Of a DNA stretch of 64,000 nucleotides, positions 15,238 through 23,437 are shown piece by piece. The notes below the pieces were generated by a model. The model searched no databases. It saw only the letters and a program-made list of their open reading frames with translations, and was not told the DNA's origin. The stretch lies in the NCBI RefSeq assembly GCF_040744945.1, contig NZ_CP160453.1, positions 3,596,001 to 3,660,000 of the forward strand. The letters are read 5' to 3'. Numbering within the stretch: position 1 is the stretch's first letter; the number at the start of each line of letters is the position of its first letter. The translations under genes were made by a program, and so were the position numbers. Source of the DNA: Saccharothrix sp. HUAS TT1 (GTDB lineage: Bacteria > Actinomycetota > Actinomycetes > Mycobacteriales > Pseudonocardiaceae).

Positions 15238-16758
15238 ATGAACTGGTGGCGCGGTGCGGCCATCTACCAGGTGTACCCGCGCAGCTTCGCCGACGGCAAC
15301 GGCGACGGCATCGGGGACCTGGCGGGACTTCGGCAGAAGCTGCCCTACCTCGCCGAGCTGGGTGTGGACGCGATCTGGCTCAGTCCCTGGTACCCGTCGC
15401 CGCTGGCCGACGGCGGCTACGACGTCGCCGACTACCGCGACATCGAGCCGGTCTTCGGCACGCTCGTCGAGGCGGAGAAGCTGATCGGCGAGGCGCACGC
15501 GGTCGGCCTGCGGGTGATCATCGACATCGTGCCCAACCACTGCTCCGACCAGCACCCGTGGTTCCAGGAGGCGTTGGCGGGCAAGGGGAGGGACCGGTTC
15601 TGGTTCCACGAGGGCGACGAGCCGCCGAACGACTGGCAGTCCCGGTTCGGCGGACCGGCGTGGAGCCGCACGCCGGACGGCTCGTGGTACCTGCACCTGT
15701 ACAGCCCGGAGCAGCCGGACCTGAACTGGACCAACCCGGAGGTGCGGGCCGAGTTCGAGTCGATCCTGCGGTTCTGGCTGGACCGGGGCGTCGACGGCTT
15801 CCGCATCGACGTGGCCGACGGCCTGGTCAAGGACTTCTCCCGGCCGGACGCCGACCTGCCGTACTCCGACCAGGACGGCGTGCACGACGTCTACCGGTCG
15901 TGGCGCAAGGTGCTGGACGAGTACCCGGACGACCGGGTGTTCGTCGGCGAGATGTGGCTGCCCGACCCGGAGCGGTTCGCCCGCTACCTGCGCGCCGACG
16001 AGCTGCACTCGGCGTTCAACTTCGACTTCCTGTGCTGCCCCTGGGAACCGGCCGAGCTGCGCCGGGTCATCGACGCCACGCTGGCCGCGCACGCGCCGGT
16101 CGGCGCGCCGCCCACCTGGGTGCTGTCCAACCACGACGTGACGCGGCACGTGTCGCGGATGGGCCGGGAGGACACGTCGTTCGACTTCGGCCGGCGGCAG
16201 CACCTGACGCCGACCGACCTGGAGCTGGGCTCGAAGCGGGCGCGGGCGGCGATCATGCTGACCACCGCGCTGCCCGGCTGCGTCTACGTCTACCAGGGGG
16301 AGGAGCTGGGGCTCGAAGAGGTCGACGACCTGCCCGACGAGCTGCGCGAGGACCCGGTGTGGGTGCGGTCGGGCCACACCGACCGCGGCCGGGACGGGTG
16401 CCGGGTGCCGATCCCGTGGGGCGCCGACGGTCCGTCGTGGCTGCCGCGGCCGGAGCACTGGGCGTCGCTGTCGGTGGCCGCCCAGACCGGCGACCCGGAG
16501 TCGATGCTGGCGCACTACCGCGACGTGCTCCGGCTGCGCCGGGCGGAGGACGCGCTGGGCGACGGCCCGATGCGGTGGCTGGACCTCGGGCCGGACGTGG
16601 TCGCGTTCGCCCGCGGCGACGACTTCGCGTGCGTGCTCAACCTGTCCGCCGACCCGGTCGCGCTGCCCGCGAACGACGGCGTGCTGCTGGCCAGCGGCCC
16701 GCTCGCCGACGGCGCCGTGCCGCCGGACACCGCGGTGTGGCTCAGGACGGTCCGGTAG
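15238..16758 (+). CDS. GH13 alpha-glucosidase (intracellular)
   Basis: A 506-residue glycoside hydrolase of the alpha-amylase clan with no signal peptide, so it acts on imported sugar in the cytoplasm. The conserved regions are visible: DIVPNHCSD, the nucleophile in DGFRIDVAD (Asp near 190), the acid/base in VGEMW (Glu near 236) and the third acid in SNHD (near 300). Start and N-terminus (MNWWRGAAIYQVYPRSF) match alpha-glucosidases and oligo-1,6-glucosidases. As the last gene of the importer operon it should split alpha-linked di- or oligosaccharides to glucose. Its end overlaps the convergent MarR gene by 17 bp. Confidence 0.93.
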   Translation: MNWWRGAAIYQVYPRSFADGNGDGIGDLAGLRQKLPYLAELGVDAIWLSPWYPSPLADGGYDVADYRDIEPVFGTLVEAEKLIGEAHAVGLRVIIDIVPNHCSDQHPWFQEALAGKGRDRFWFHEGDEPPNDWQSRFGGPAWSRTPDGSWYLHLYSPEQPDLNWTNPEVRAEFESILRFWLDRGVDGFRIDVADGLVKDFSRPDADLPYSDQDGVHDVYRSWRKVLDEYPDDRVFVGEMWLPDPERFARYLRADELHSAFNFDFLCCPWEPAELRRVIDATLAAHAPVGAPPTWVLSNHDVTRHVSRMGREDTSFDFGRRQHLTPTDLELGSKRARAAIMLTTALPGCVYVYQGEELGLEEVDDLPDELREDPVWVRSGHTDRGRDGCRVPIPWGADGPSWLPRPEHWASLSVAAQTGDPESMLAHYRDVLRLRRAEDALGDGPMRWLDLGPDVVAFARGDDFACVLNLSADPVALPANDGVLLASGPLADGAVPPDTAVWLRTVR

Positions 16759-17245
16759 CGGCGGCGGGTCGCTGCACCCGCGCCACCAGGTTGCACTCCA
16801 GCAGGCCGAGCACCCTCAGGGTCTCGGCCTGCTGGTCGTCGTCCAGGTCGCCGAGCGTGGCGGCTTCCAGCTCGCCCCACATCCGCTCCACCTCGTGCCG
16901 CAGCGCCTGGCTCGCGGCGGTCGGCTCGACGAGCACGGCGCGGCCGTCGGTCGGGTCGGGGGAGCGGCGGACGAAGCCCGCGCGCTCCAGTCGCTGCACG
17001 GTCCTGGTCATGGTCGGCGAGTCCGCGCCGAGCACCGCGCACAGGTCGGCCTGCCGCTGCGGGCCGCAGTCCCACAGGTGCATCATCACCAGCTCCTGGC
17101 CGGTGTGCAGACCTGCCTGCCTGAGCAGCTGACCGGCCAGCATCCGGTGCAGCCGGGCCACGCGGAAGATGGCGTGGCTGACCCGGCCGTGCTCGGCGAC
17201 TTCGGGGACGCGGACTGACGTGGGCTTTTGTCCGGTCGTGGCCAT
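16742..17245 (-). CDS. MarR-family transcriptional regulator
   Basis: A 167-residue winged-helix repressor: LDLW-like core HTGQELVMMHLWDCGPQRQ, recognition helix ADSPTMTRTVQRLERAGFV, and the wing RSPDPTDGRAVLVEPT. Divergent from the Old Yellow Enzyme gene across a 107-bp intergenic region that carries a long inverted repeat, so it probably represses that gene (and itself) in response to a small electrophile or aromatic compound. Confidence 0.92.
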   Translation of the reverse strand: MATTGQKPTSVRVPEVAEHGRVSHAIFRVARLHRMLAGQLLRQAGLHTGQELVMMHLWDCGPQRQADLCAVLGADSPTMTRTVQRLERAGFVRRSPDPTDGRAVLVEPTAASQALRHEVERMWGELEAATLGDLDDDQQAETLRVLGLLECNLVARVQRPAAATGPS

Positions 17246-17310
17246 GCTCCCGAGTTTACCGCTGGTGTGGAGTGAGGGCCGTCACAGGGTAGTGAGGAAT
17301 GTTCCGAGTT

Positions 17311-17343
17311 CGGATTACTGTTCGGACAGGTAACAGCAATCCG
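17311..17343 (+). promoter_or_regulatory. 12-bp inverted repeat, probable MarR operator
   Basis: CGGATTACTGTT (17311-17322) and AACAGCAATCCG (17332-17343) are inverted copies with one mismatch, separated by 9 bp. The right arm runs into the ribosome-binding site of the oxidoreductase gene (GGAGGAAG, 17343-17350), so a bound dimer would block its transcription or translation start. The divergent neighbour is a MarR protein. Confidence 0.6.
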
Positions 17344-17352
17344 GAGGAAGAC

Positions 17353-18423
17353 ATGAGCACCGCGTTCGAGCCGTTCGACCTGGCGGGCACCAAGCTGCCC
17401 AACCGGATCGTGATGTCCCCGATGACCCGTAGCCGCGCCCACGACACCGTGCCGACGCCGCTCATGGCCGAGTACTACGCCCAGCGCGCGAGCGCCGGGC
17501 TGATCATCAGCGAGGGCATCCAGCCCGTCGCCGCCGGCCAGGGCTACCCGCACACGCCCGGCCTGCACACCGCCGAGCAGGTCGCCGCCTGGCGCGTGGT
17601 CACCGACGCCGTGCACGAGGCGGGCGGCCGGATCTTCGCGCAGCTCATGCACACCGGCCGGATCGGCCACCCCAGCCTGCTGCCCGGCGACCTGCACCCG
17701 GTGGGCGCGTCCGCGGTCCGGGCCGAGGGCTCGGTGTACACCGGCTCCGGGATGCTGGACTTCGTCACGCCCGCCGAGCTGTCGCCCGAGGGCATCCGGG
17801 AGACCGTCGAAGGCTTCGCCGCCGCCGCCCGCAACGCGGTCGAGGCCGGGTTCGACGGCGTCGAGCTGCACGGGGCCAACGGCTACCTGCTGCACCAGTT
17901 CCTGGCCGACAACACCAACGTGCGCTACGACGAGTGGGGCGGCTCGGTGGCCAACCGCGTCCGCTTCGTGGTCGAGGTCGTGCGCGCGACGTCCGAGGCG
18001 ATCGGCGCGCACCGCGTCGGCCTGCGGATCTCGCCCGGGAACCGGTACAACGACATCGCCGAGGAGTCGCACCACGAGGTGTACCCGGCGCTGGTCGACG
18101 CGATCAACCCGTTCGGCCTGGCCTACCTGCACATCGCCGAGCAGGACGAGCGGGCGCTGACGCTGGAGCTGCGCGAGCGCTTCGCCGGCGCCCTGGTCCT
18201 CAACCCGTTCACGCCGGACGGCGTCACCGGCCCGGCCGACCTGCGGCTGCTGGACGACGGCACGGCCGACGCGCTGGCGTTCGGCGCGATGTTCCTGGCC
18301 AACCCGGACCTGCCCGCCCGGCTGGCCGCCGGCGGCCCGTTCAACGCGCCCGACCAGTCGTCGTTCTTCGGCGGCGCCGAGAAGGGCTACACCGACTACC
18401 CCGCGCTGACCACCGCGAACTGA
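17353..18423 (+). CDS. Old Yellow Enzyme-type NADH:flavin oxidoreductase
   Basis: A 356-residue FMN-dependent alkene reductase. Start MSTAFEPFDLAG follows an ideal GGAGGAAG site. Family landmarks: KLPNRIVMSPMTRSRA, HxxN-type active-site segment DGVELHGANGYLLHQFL (the catalytic pair is His/Asn in DGVELHGAN context), and SVANRVRFVVEVV, and a C-terminal GAMFLANPDLPARL. It reduces activated C=C bonds of enals, enones or nitro compounds. Its divergent MarR neighbour and operator suggest induction by such electrophiles. Confidence 0.92.
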   Translation: MSTAFEPFDLAGTKLPNRIVMSPMTRSRAHDTVPTPLMAEYYAQRASAGLIISEGIQPVAAGQGYPHTPGLHTAEQVAAWRVVTDAVHEAGGRIFAQLMHTGRIGHPSLLPGDLHPVGASAVRAEGSVYTGSGMLDFVTPAELSPEGIRETVEGFAAAARNAVEAGFDGVELHGANGYLLHQFLADNTNVRYDEWGGSVANRVRFVVEVVRATSEAIGAHRVGLRISPGNRYNDIAEESHHEVYPALVDAINPFGLAYLHIAEQDERALTLELRERFAGALVLNPFTPDGVTGPADLRLLDDGTADALAFGAMFLANPDLPARLAAGGPFNAPDQSSFFGGAEKGYTDYPALTTAN

Positions 18424-18437
18424 GCGTCCACCCCCTC

Positions 18438-18473
18438 GGCCGGGGCGTCCGCAGAAGTGCGGGCGTCCCGGCC
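18438..18473 (+). terminator. Hairpin after Old Yellow Enzyme gene
   Basis: Fifteen-base arms (18438-18452 and 18459-18473) pair with only two G-U wobbles around a 6-base loop, starting 15 bp after the stop codon. It lies before the NACHT gene start at 18515. Confidence 0.6.
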
Positions 18474-18514
18474 GGACCCTTCTTCACCCGCCGCCGGGAT
18501 GACAAACTCCCGCG

Positions 18515-21500
18515 GTGGACCGGAGCAAGTTACCGAGACGTCGGCTGCTGGTCGTGGGTGCGGCGGCCGTCGTCGTGGTGGTGGTCGTGCTGGTCGTCCT
18601 GGCGACGAACCCGCTGGAGGCCAACGACGCCTACGGCAGCATCGTGGCCGCGCTGGTGGCGCTGGGCACCGCGTTCACCGGGATCGTGCTGTACCTGCGC
18701 CACGAGGAACCGCAGCCGCCGGTGGACGAGGCCGCCGAGGCGCTGGTGGTCGAACTGCTCCAGCAGTGGGAGCCGGAGATCAGGCACCGGCGGCAGCGCT
18801 TCGGCGACTCGCGGGTCATCCCGCTGTCCTGGAAGGAGACCGACCGGGACGTCGCGCCCGACCCCGCGTCGCTGCTCGGCGGCGACACCCGGCTCCGCTC
18901 GGTCCACCTCAAGCTCGACGGGCGGCTGGACGACAACCCGGACCGGGCGGCGGAGAAGATCGCCCGCGCGTTCACCGGGCAGAGCCTCAGCAGGCGGCTG
19001 GTGGTGCTCGGCGAACCGGGCGCGGGCAAGACGTTCCTCGCCATCACGCTGACCGTCGGTTTGCTGCGCGAGTGGGCGCCGGGCGGGCAGGTGCCGGTGT
19101 TCCTGTCGCTGTCCTCCTGGGACCCGGTCGAGACCACGCTCGACGACTGGATCGTCCGCACCCTCGCGCAGACCTACTACGGCGGCCGTGAGCGCACACC
19201 GCGCGCCCTGCTCGCCCGCCGGCTGCTCACCCCCGTGCTCGACGGCCTGGACGAGATGCCGGAGCACGTGCGCCGGCAGGCGATCAGCCGCGTCAACGAC
19301 ACCCTCGACGGCGACCGCCCCCTGGTCCTCACCTGCCGCACCGCGGAGTACGAGGACGGGCTGGCGGGCGGCGCGCCGGTGCTGCTGCGCGCGCCGGTCG
19401 TGGAGATCCGCCCGCTCGGCCCCGACGACGTCGTGGCGCACCTCAGGGGCGAACCGCGGTGGGCCGAGGTGGTGCGCCACGTCGAGCGGCACCCGGACAG
19501 CCCGCTGAGCACCGCGCTGTCCACCCCGCTCATGCTGTCGCTGTCCACCGCCGCCTACCGGGCGAAGGACCCGGCCGAGCTGGTCGAACCCGGCCGGTTC
19601 ACCCACCGGCACGCCGTCGAGGACCACCTGGTCGACCTCCTGGTGGACGCCGTGTACCCGGAGGAGGCGCCCGCCGGGCCGTGGTGGCGGCCGAAGCCGT
19701 GGACGGCCGCGCGGGCCCGCACGTGGCTGACCAACCTGGCGCTGCACCTGCACCGCCACGGCGAGCGGGACATCGCCTGGTGGCGGCTCGCGCAGCGGGT
19801 GCTGTCGCCGTGGACGGCGGCGGCCCTCGGGCTGCTCGTCGGCCTGCCGGTCTGGTTGCTGGCCCTGGTCGTGCAGTCGGCGTCCGGCTACCCGTTCGCG
19901 AGCGACAGCGGCGACCCGGTGTCGGTGCTGCTGAACTCGCCGCCGCTGCTCGGCACCCTGTTCGGCGTGGTCGTCGGCTCGCTGTGGCTCGTGGGCGCCC
20001 GCCGGCCGCCGGGCCGGGGCCTGCTGACCGCGGACCGCGGCGGCGTCGGGTTCGGTGGCGGCTTCAGCACCGGCGTGCTGCTGGTGCTGACCCCCGGCAC
20101 GCCGCTGCTGCTCGCGTTCCAGACCCGCCTGGGCACGGGGTACGTGCAGATCACCAACGTGGTCGCGCTGGGCGCCGCGCTGTTCGGGGTGGCGGTGGTG
20201 GCCGGGCTGGCGGTCGGCCTCCACGAACTGCTGCTGGCCCGCTCGGACCGGACGAGCCGGGCGAGCCCGGAGGAGTTCCTGCGCCAGGACCGCCGGTCCG
20301 CGCTGTCCGCGGTCGTGGTGGCGTCCCTGGTGGTCGGCGCGTTCAGCGTGCTCGCCGCGACGCTGGGGGCGGCCGTCGGCGGGCACGTGGGCCAGCGCGT
20401 CGCGGTGGCCGTCGGCCTGCCGACCGTCGTGAACGTGCACCTCCCGCCGCTGGACACCCACGTCCCGTGGTCCCTCGAACCCGGGGACCGGCCCGCGCTG
20501 GTCGCCGTCAGCGCCGTGCTGGCGGTGCTGTTCGCCGCGGCGCTGCTGACCACCCGGGCGTGGACCCGGTTCGTCGTCGCCAGGGTGGTCGTCGCCGTGG
20601 ACGACCTCCTGCCCCTGCGGGCGATGACCTTCCTGGAGGACGCGCGGCGGCGCGGCCTGCTGCGGGTCGCGGACGGGAGCTACCAGTTCTGGCACGTGCG
20701 GTTGCAGGAACGCCTCGTGGCGACCGCCGACGACGACGCGTCGAGCGCGGACGAGGGCGCGGAGCCCTGGTTCGTGGTCGCCGGGCTGACGGTGCTGGTC
20801 CTGGCCGCCGTCGTGGCGGTCCCGGTGTGGGCGCACGAGCCCGAGGAGTGCCGGGCCACCGGGTGGGAAGCCGTGGACGACCGGGTGGTGCGGGTGGTCG
20901 ACGACGAGGACGACTCCGGGTGCTTCGCCTTCCTGTACCCCCAGGAGTGGCAGCTGCTGGAGCGGTCGCCCGGCGACGCCGCGCTGCTGGCCGAACTCGG
21001 CTCGCCGCCGCCCCCGTCCACGGTGGAGCCCGTCTCGATGACGGTGGTCGGCGAGTTCGACGCGCTCGCGCCGGCGCAGTGGCACCGCGCACTCGAAGGC
21101 GTGGTCGCCGCCCGGCAGGCCAGCAGGTACCCGCAGTACCTGTACTTCTTCTACGCCGACACCGACGGGTTGCGCGGCACCGCGGCGCACGAGATGACCA
21201 GCATGTACTACGACGTCGGCGCCCGCGCGGTGCTCGTCGGCAACGACCGGTCGCTGGTCGACGTCGACCCGGACCGGCCCCGCCGGGTGCTCGGCGCGGC
21301 CGACCGCGACCTGGCCGCGCTGCCCGAGCAGTACGCCGCGGAGCTGGTGGAGAACTGGCTGCGCGCCGGGGGACCGGACCGCCGGCTGCCGCCGGGCGCG
21401 CTGCTCGACGGGATCAGCGACGGGGACTGCGCGGCGATGCGCAACGTCAGCGGCGACCCGCTGGAGGGGCGTGACACGTACGACGTCCGCGGCGTCCCGC

Positions 21501-21772
21501 TGCCCGAGTCCTTCTTCGACCAGGTCGAGAGCTGCGGCCGGGTGTCGCTCCTGGTGGACCAGGAGCAGGCCGAGGACCTGCGAGAACGGCCGGAGGACGT
21601 GCCCCTGGTGATCGACGTCGTGCACGTCTCCGACGAGTCGGCGACGATCGAACCGCACTGCCGGGCGCTGCTGGGGGAGGACGCGCACCCGGAGAGCGTG
21701 GCCACCTGCGCGGCGGCCCTCGCCGTGGCCGACTCCTTCCGCGTCACGCTGGCGCCGGTCATCGAGCGGTGA
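18515..21772 (+). CDS. Membrane NACHT-type NTPase (STAND)
   Basis: A 1085-residue protein with two N-terminal membrane helices (LLVVGAAAVVVVVVVLVVLA and a second near residue 45). A NACHT-like NTPase follows, with Walker A GEPGAGKT near residue 168 and Walker B VLDGLDEM near 242. Several membrane helices lie between about residues 430 and 680, one more near 755, and a C-terminal 300-residue domain lies after it, probably outside the cell. STAND NTPases of this type act as signalling switches, some as phage sensors. No partner effector gene adjoins it, and the reader domain is not a recognisable repeat. A GTG start is assumed from the signal-anchor layout. Function beyond NTPase is unknown. 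Confidence 0.87.
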   Translation: MDRSKLPRRRLLVVGAAAVVVVVVVLVVLATNPLEANDAYGSIVAALVALGTAFTGIVLYLRHEEPQPPVDEAAEALVVELLQQWEPEIRHRRQRFGDSRVIPLSWKETDRDVAPDPASLLGGDTRLRSVHLKLDGRLDDNPDRAAEKIARAFTGQSLSRRLVVLGEPGAGKTFLAITLTVGLLREWAPGGQVPVFLSLSSWDPVETTLDDWIVRTLAQTYYGGRERTPRALLARRLLTPVLDGLDEMPEHVRRQAISRVNDTLDGDRPLVLTCRTAEYEDGLAGGAPVLLRAPVVEIRPLGPDDVVAHLRGEPRWAEVVRHVERHPDSPLSTALSTPLMLSLSTAAYRAKDPAELVEPGRFTHRHAVEDHLVDLLVDAVYPEEAPAGPWWRPKPWTAARARTWLTNLALHLHRHGERDIAWWRLAQRVLSPWTAAALGLLVGLPVWLLALVVQSASGYPFASDSGDPVSVLLNSPPLLGTLFGVVVGSLWLVGARRPPGRGLLTADRGGVGFGGGFSTGVLLVLTPGTPLLLAFQTRLGTGYVQITNVVALGAALFGVAVVAGLAVGLHELLLARSDRTSRASPEEFLRQDRRSALSAVVVASLVVGAFSVLAATLGAAVGGHVGQRVAVAVGLPTVVNVHLPPLDTHVPWSLEPGDRPALVAVSAVLAVLFAAALLTTRAWTRFVVARVVVAVDDLLPLRAMTFLEDARRRGLLRVADGSYQFWHVRLQERLVATADDDASSADEGAEPWFVVAGLTVLVLAAVVAVPVWAHEPEECRATGWEAVDDRVVRVVDDEDDSGCFAFLYPQEWQLLERSPGDAALLAELGSPPPPSTVEPVSMTVVGEFDALAPAQWHRALEGVVAARQASRYPQYLYFFYADTDGLRGTAAHEMTSMYYDVGARAVLVGNDRSLVDVDPDRPRRVLGAADRDLAALPEQYAAELVENWLRAGGPDRRLPPGALLDGISDGDCAAMRNVSGDPLEGRDTYDVRGVPLPESFFDQVESCGRVSLLVDQEQAEDLRERPEDVPLVIDVVHVSDESATIEPHCRALLGEDAHPESVATCAAALAVADSFRVTLAPVIER

Positions 21773-21797
21773 CCCCGGTCCAGGCGCCGTGACGCGA

Positions 21798-21842
21798 CTC
21801 GGCCCCGGTCACCCTCCGCTGTGGAGGATGACCGGGGCCGAG
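21798..21842. terminator. Long bidirectional hairpin between convergent genes
   Basis: Arms of 14 bases, CTCGGCCCCGGTCA (21798-21811) and TGACCGGGGCCGAG (21829-21842), continue after one mismatch into five more pairs around a 5-base loop. It lies in the 94-bp gap between the NACHT gene and the convergent surface-protein gene and should terminate both. Confidence 0.8.
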
Positions 21843-21866
21843 GTGTCCGGTGCTAGCTGCCCGGTG

Positions 21867-22547
21867 CTAGCTGTTCGCCGCGCGCTTGCGCAGCACGATC
21901 AGCAGGGCCGCGCCGCCGCCCAGCAGCACGACGCCGATGACCAGCGGGATCGCGATGCTCGCGCCCGTGCTGGCCAGGTCCTCGCCCTTGTCGGCCACCG
22001 GCACGACCGCGGCGTCGGTGGTGGTCGTGGTCGCCGGCGTGGACGACACCGAGGTCTCCGGCGAGGTCTCGACCGTGGTCGTGGTGGTCTCGACGGTCGT
22101 GGTGGTGGCCTCGACCGTGGTGGTGGTCGTCGTCGCCTCGGTCGTGGTGGTCGTGGTGGTCGTCGTCTCCTCGACGCACGACGGCACGGTGTAGGTGCCC
22201 CGGACGGACCAGTTCTTGTTGTTGTTCTCGTCGATCGGGTCGTTCCAGGCCAGGACCTCGTAGGAGTAGACCAGGGCGGTCTTGCTGTCCCGGACGTAGG
22301 TCTGGTTGAAGTTCTTGTCGAAAGTGGTGTTCTCGATCTCCTGGCCGTCGAGAGTGATCTTGACCTTGTTCTTCTTGGTGTCGTGCTTGTCGTAGCTCAC
22401 CAAGTTCACGATCAGCTTGCTCTTCTCGCCCTCGCACCCGGCGCTGAAGTTGGCGTTGTGCGCGGAGGCGGGGACAGCGGCGAAGACGGTCGCGGCGACG
22501 GCGGCGACAGCGGCGCCGACCAGGGCACCGACTCTGGCGAACTGCAT
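21867..22547 (-). CDS. Sortase-anchored surface protein, LASTG motif
   Basis: A 226-residue exported protein. The start at 22547 (MQFARVG) follows AGGAG and gives a 29-residue signal peptide ending ASA. The mature head (about residues 30-120) is rich in Asn, Lys and Asp, unusual for this genome, with two cysteines that could pair. A Thr/Glu/Val-rich stalk of about 55 residues follows. The end is LASTG at 191-195, a hydrophobic helix and the basic tail RKRAANS: a class E-type cell-wall sorting signal. It would be covalently fixed to peptidoglycan. The head is unrecognised. Confidence 0.88.
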   Translation of the reverse strand: MQFARVGALVGAAVAAVAATVFAAVPASAHNANFSAGCEGEKSKLIVNLVSYDKHDTKKNKVKITLDGQEIENTTFDKNFNQTYVRDSKTALVYSYEVLAWNDPIDENNNKNWSVRGTYTVPSCVEETTTTTTTTTEATTTTTTVEATTTTVETTTTTVETSPETSVSSTPATTTTTDAAVVPVADKGEDLASTGASIAIPLVIGVVLLGGGAALLIVLRKRAANS

Positions 22548-22762
22548 GTGAGGGCTCCTGAGGGAAGGGCAGAGGAGAACGCGCGTCACCTTATCGGGGG
22601 ACAGGTCACAGCCTGATCGGGGGTTGGATAACTACTTTCGGCAGAATCGTGACCTAACCGCCCGATCGTCACTCCTCGGAATCCCGACAGGACTCAACGC
22701 CTTCGACGCGCCTACCTGGTTCGCACATTGCCGAACCCGAACCGAACCCGAACCCGGAGCCG

Positions 22763-22815
22763 GAACCGGGCGGTGTGGCGGCCAGGCCGCCTCCGACCAC
22801 CGCACCGCCCGGTTC
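22763..22815 (-). terminator. Hairpin after snapalysin-like gene
   Basis: Arms GAACCGGGCGGTG (22763-22775) and CACCGCCCGGTTC (22803-22815) are perfect over 13 bases, with a smaller GC hairpin inside the loop. The structure begins three bases beyond the protease stop codon (22818). Just to its left lies a short imperfect run of CCGAAC repeats (about 22730-22757). Confidence 0.7.
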
Positions 22816-22817
22816 GG

Positions 22818-23366
22818 TCAGCCCCTCGCGTAGACGTCGGTCTTCAGGGGCGTCGAGCCGCTGAAGCCGCCGGCGAAGAGCTGGTTGACCCGGTTCGCCT
22901 CCTGGGCGTTCGGGTACGGGTTGCGGCAGGACGTGCCCGCGCTGCCGCCCGACATCAGGTACGAGCAGATGCCGTTGTAGGTGTCGGGCAGGCCGAGGCC
23001 GTGCCCGATCTCGTGGGTCACGATCCGCAGCGACGAGTTGCCCGCCGCGACGTCCCGCGCGTCGATGTAGATGGTGGCGCACCCGAGCCCGCAGGGGTAG
23101 GCGCGGGAGCCGCCGCCGGTGGTCGCGTAGATCCGGATGGTGGCGCTGCCGCCGCGGACCATCCGCAGGTTCGGCACCCTGGAGTTCCAGATCTGCGCGG
23201 CCTGGTCGGCCTCCGCCGAGTAGCCGGAGGCGCTGTAGTAGACCGTCCTGGCCAGGGCCGACGGCGGCGCGGGAGCCGCCGACGCCGGTCCGACCAGGAC
23301 GGTCCCCACCAGTGCGAGGGTCGTGAACAGCGCCCCGGCCACGAGGCGCAGCGCTTCCTTCATCAC
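22818..23366 (-). CDS. Secreted snapalysin-type (M7) metalloprotease
   Basis: A 182-residue secreted zinc protease. The N-terminal signal peptide ends near GPASA. The zinc motif THEIGHGLGLPD gives His118, Glu119, His122 and Asp128 as third ligand, which is the HExxHxxGxxD signature of snapalysin rather than the His of most metzincins. The SYLMSGG segment supplies the Met-turn. Unlike many snapalysins there is almost no propeptide. It digests extracellular protein. Cysteine pairs (PCGLGC and GIC/SC) suggest two disulfides. Confidence 0.92.
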   Translation of the reverse strand: MMKEALRLVAGALFTTLALVGTVLVGPASAAPAPPSALARTVYYSASGYSAEADQAAQIWNSRVPNLRMVRGGSATIRIYATTGGGSRAYPCGLGCATIYIDARDVAAGNSSLRIVTHEIGHGLGLPDTYNGICSYLMSGGSAGTSCRNPYPNAQEANRVNQLFAGGFSGSTPLKTDVYARG

Positions 23367-23437
23367 ACGATCTCCTTCGGTGCAGGGTAGGAAGGTTTTC
23401 GTGTGTCACAACGTTAAGAGCAGGTGACCACCGGGCG

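Noticed and set aside
22730..22757. CCGAAC/CCCGAA short repeats as a mobile or regulatory array
   Set aside because: Only about four imperfect copies; it is more likely local slippage next to the terminator hairpin.
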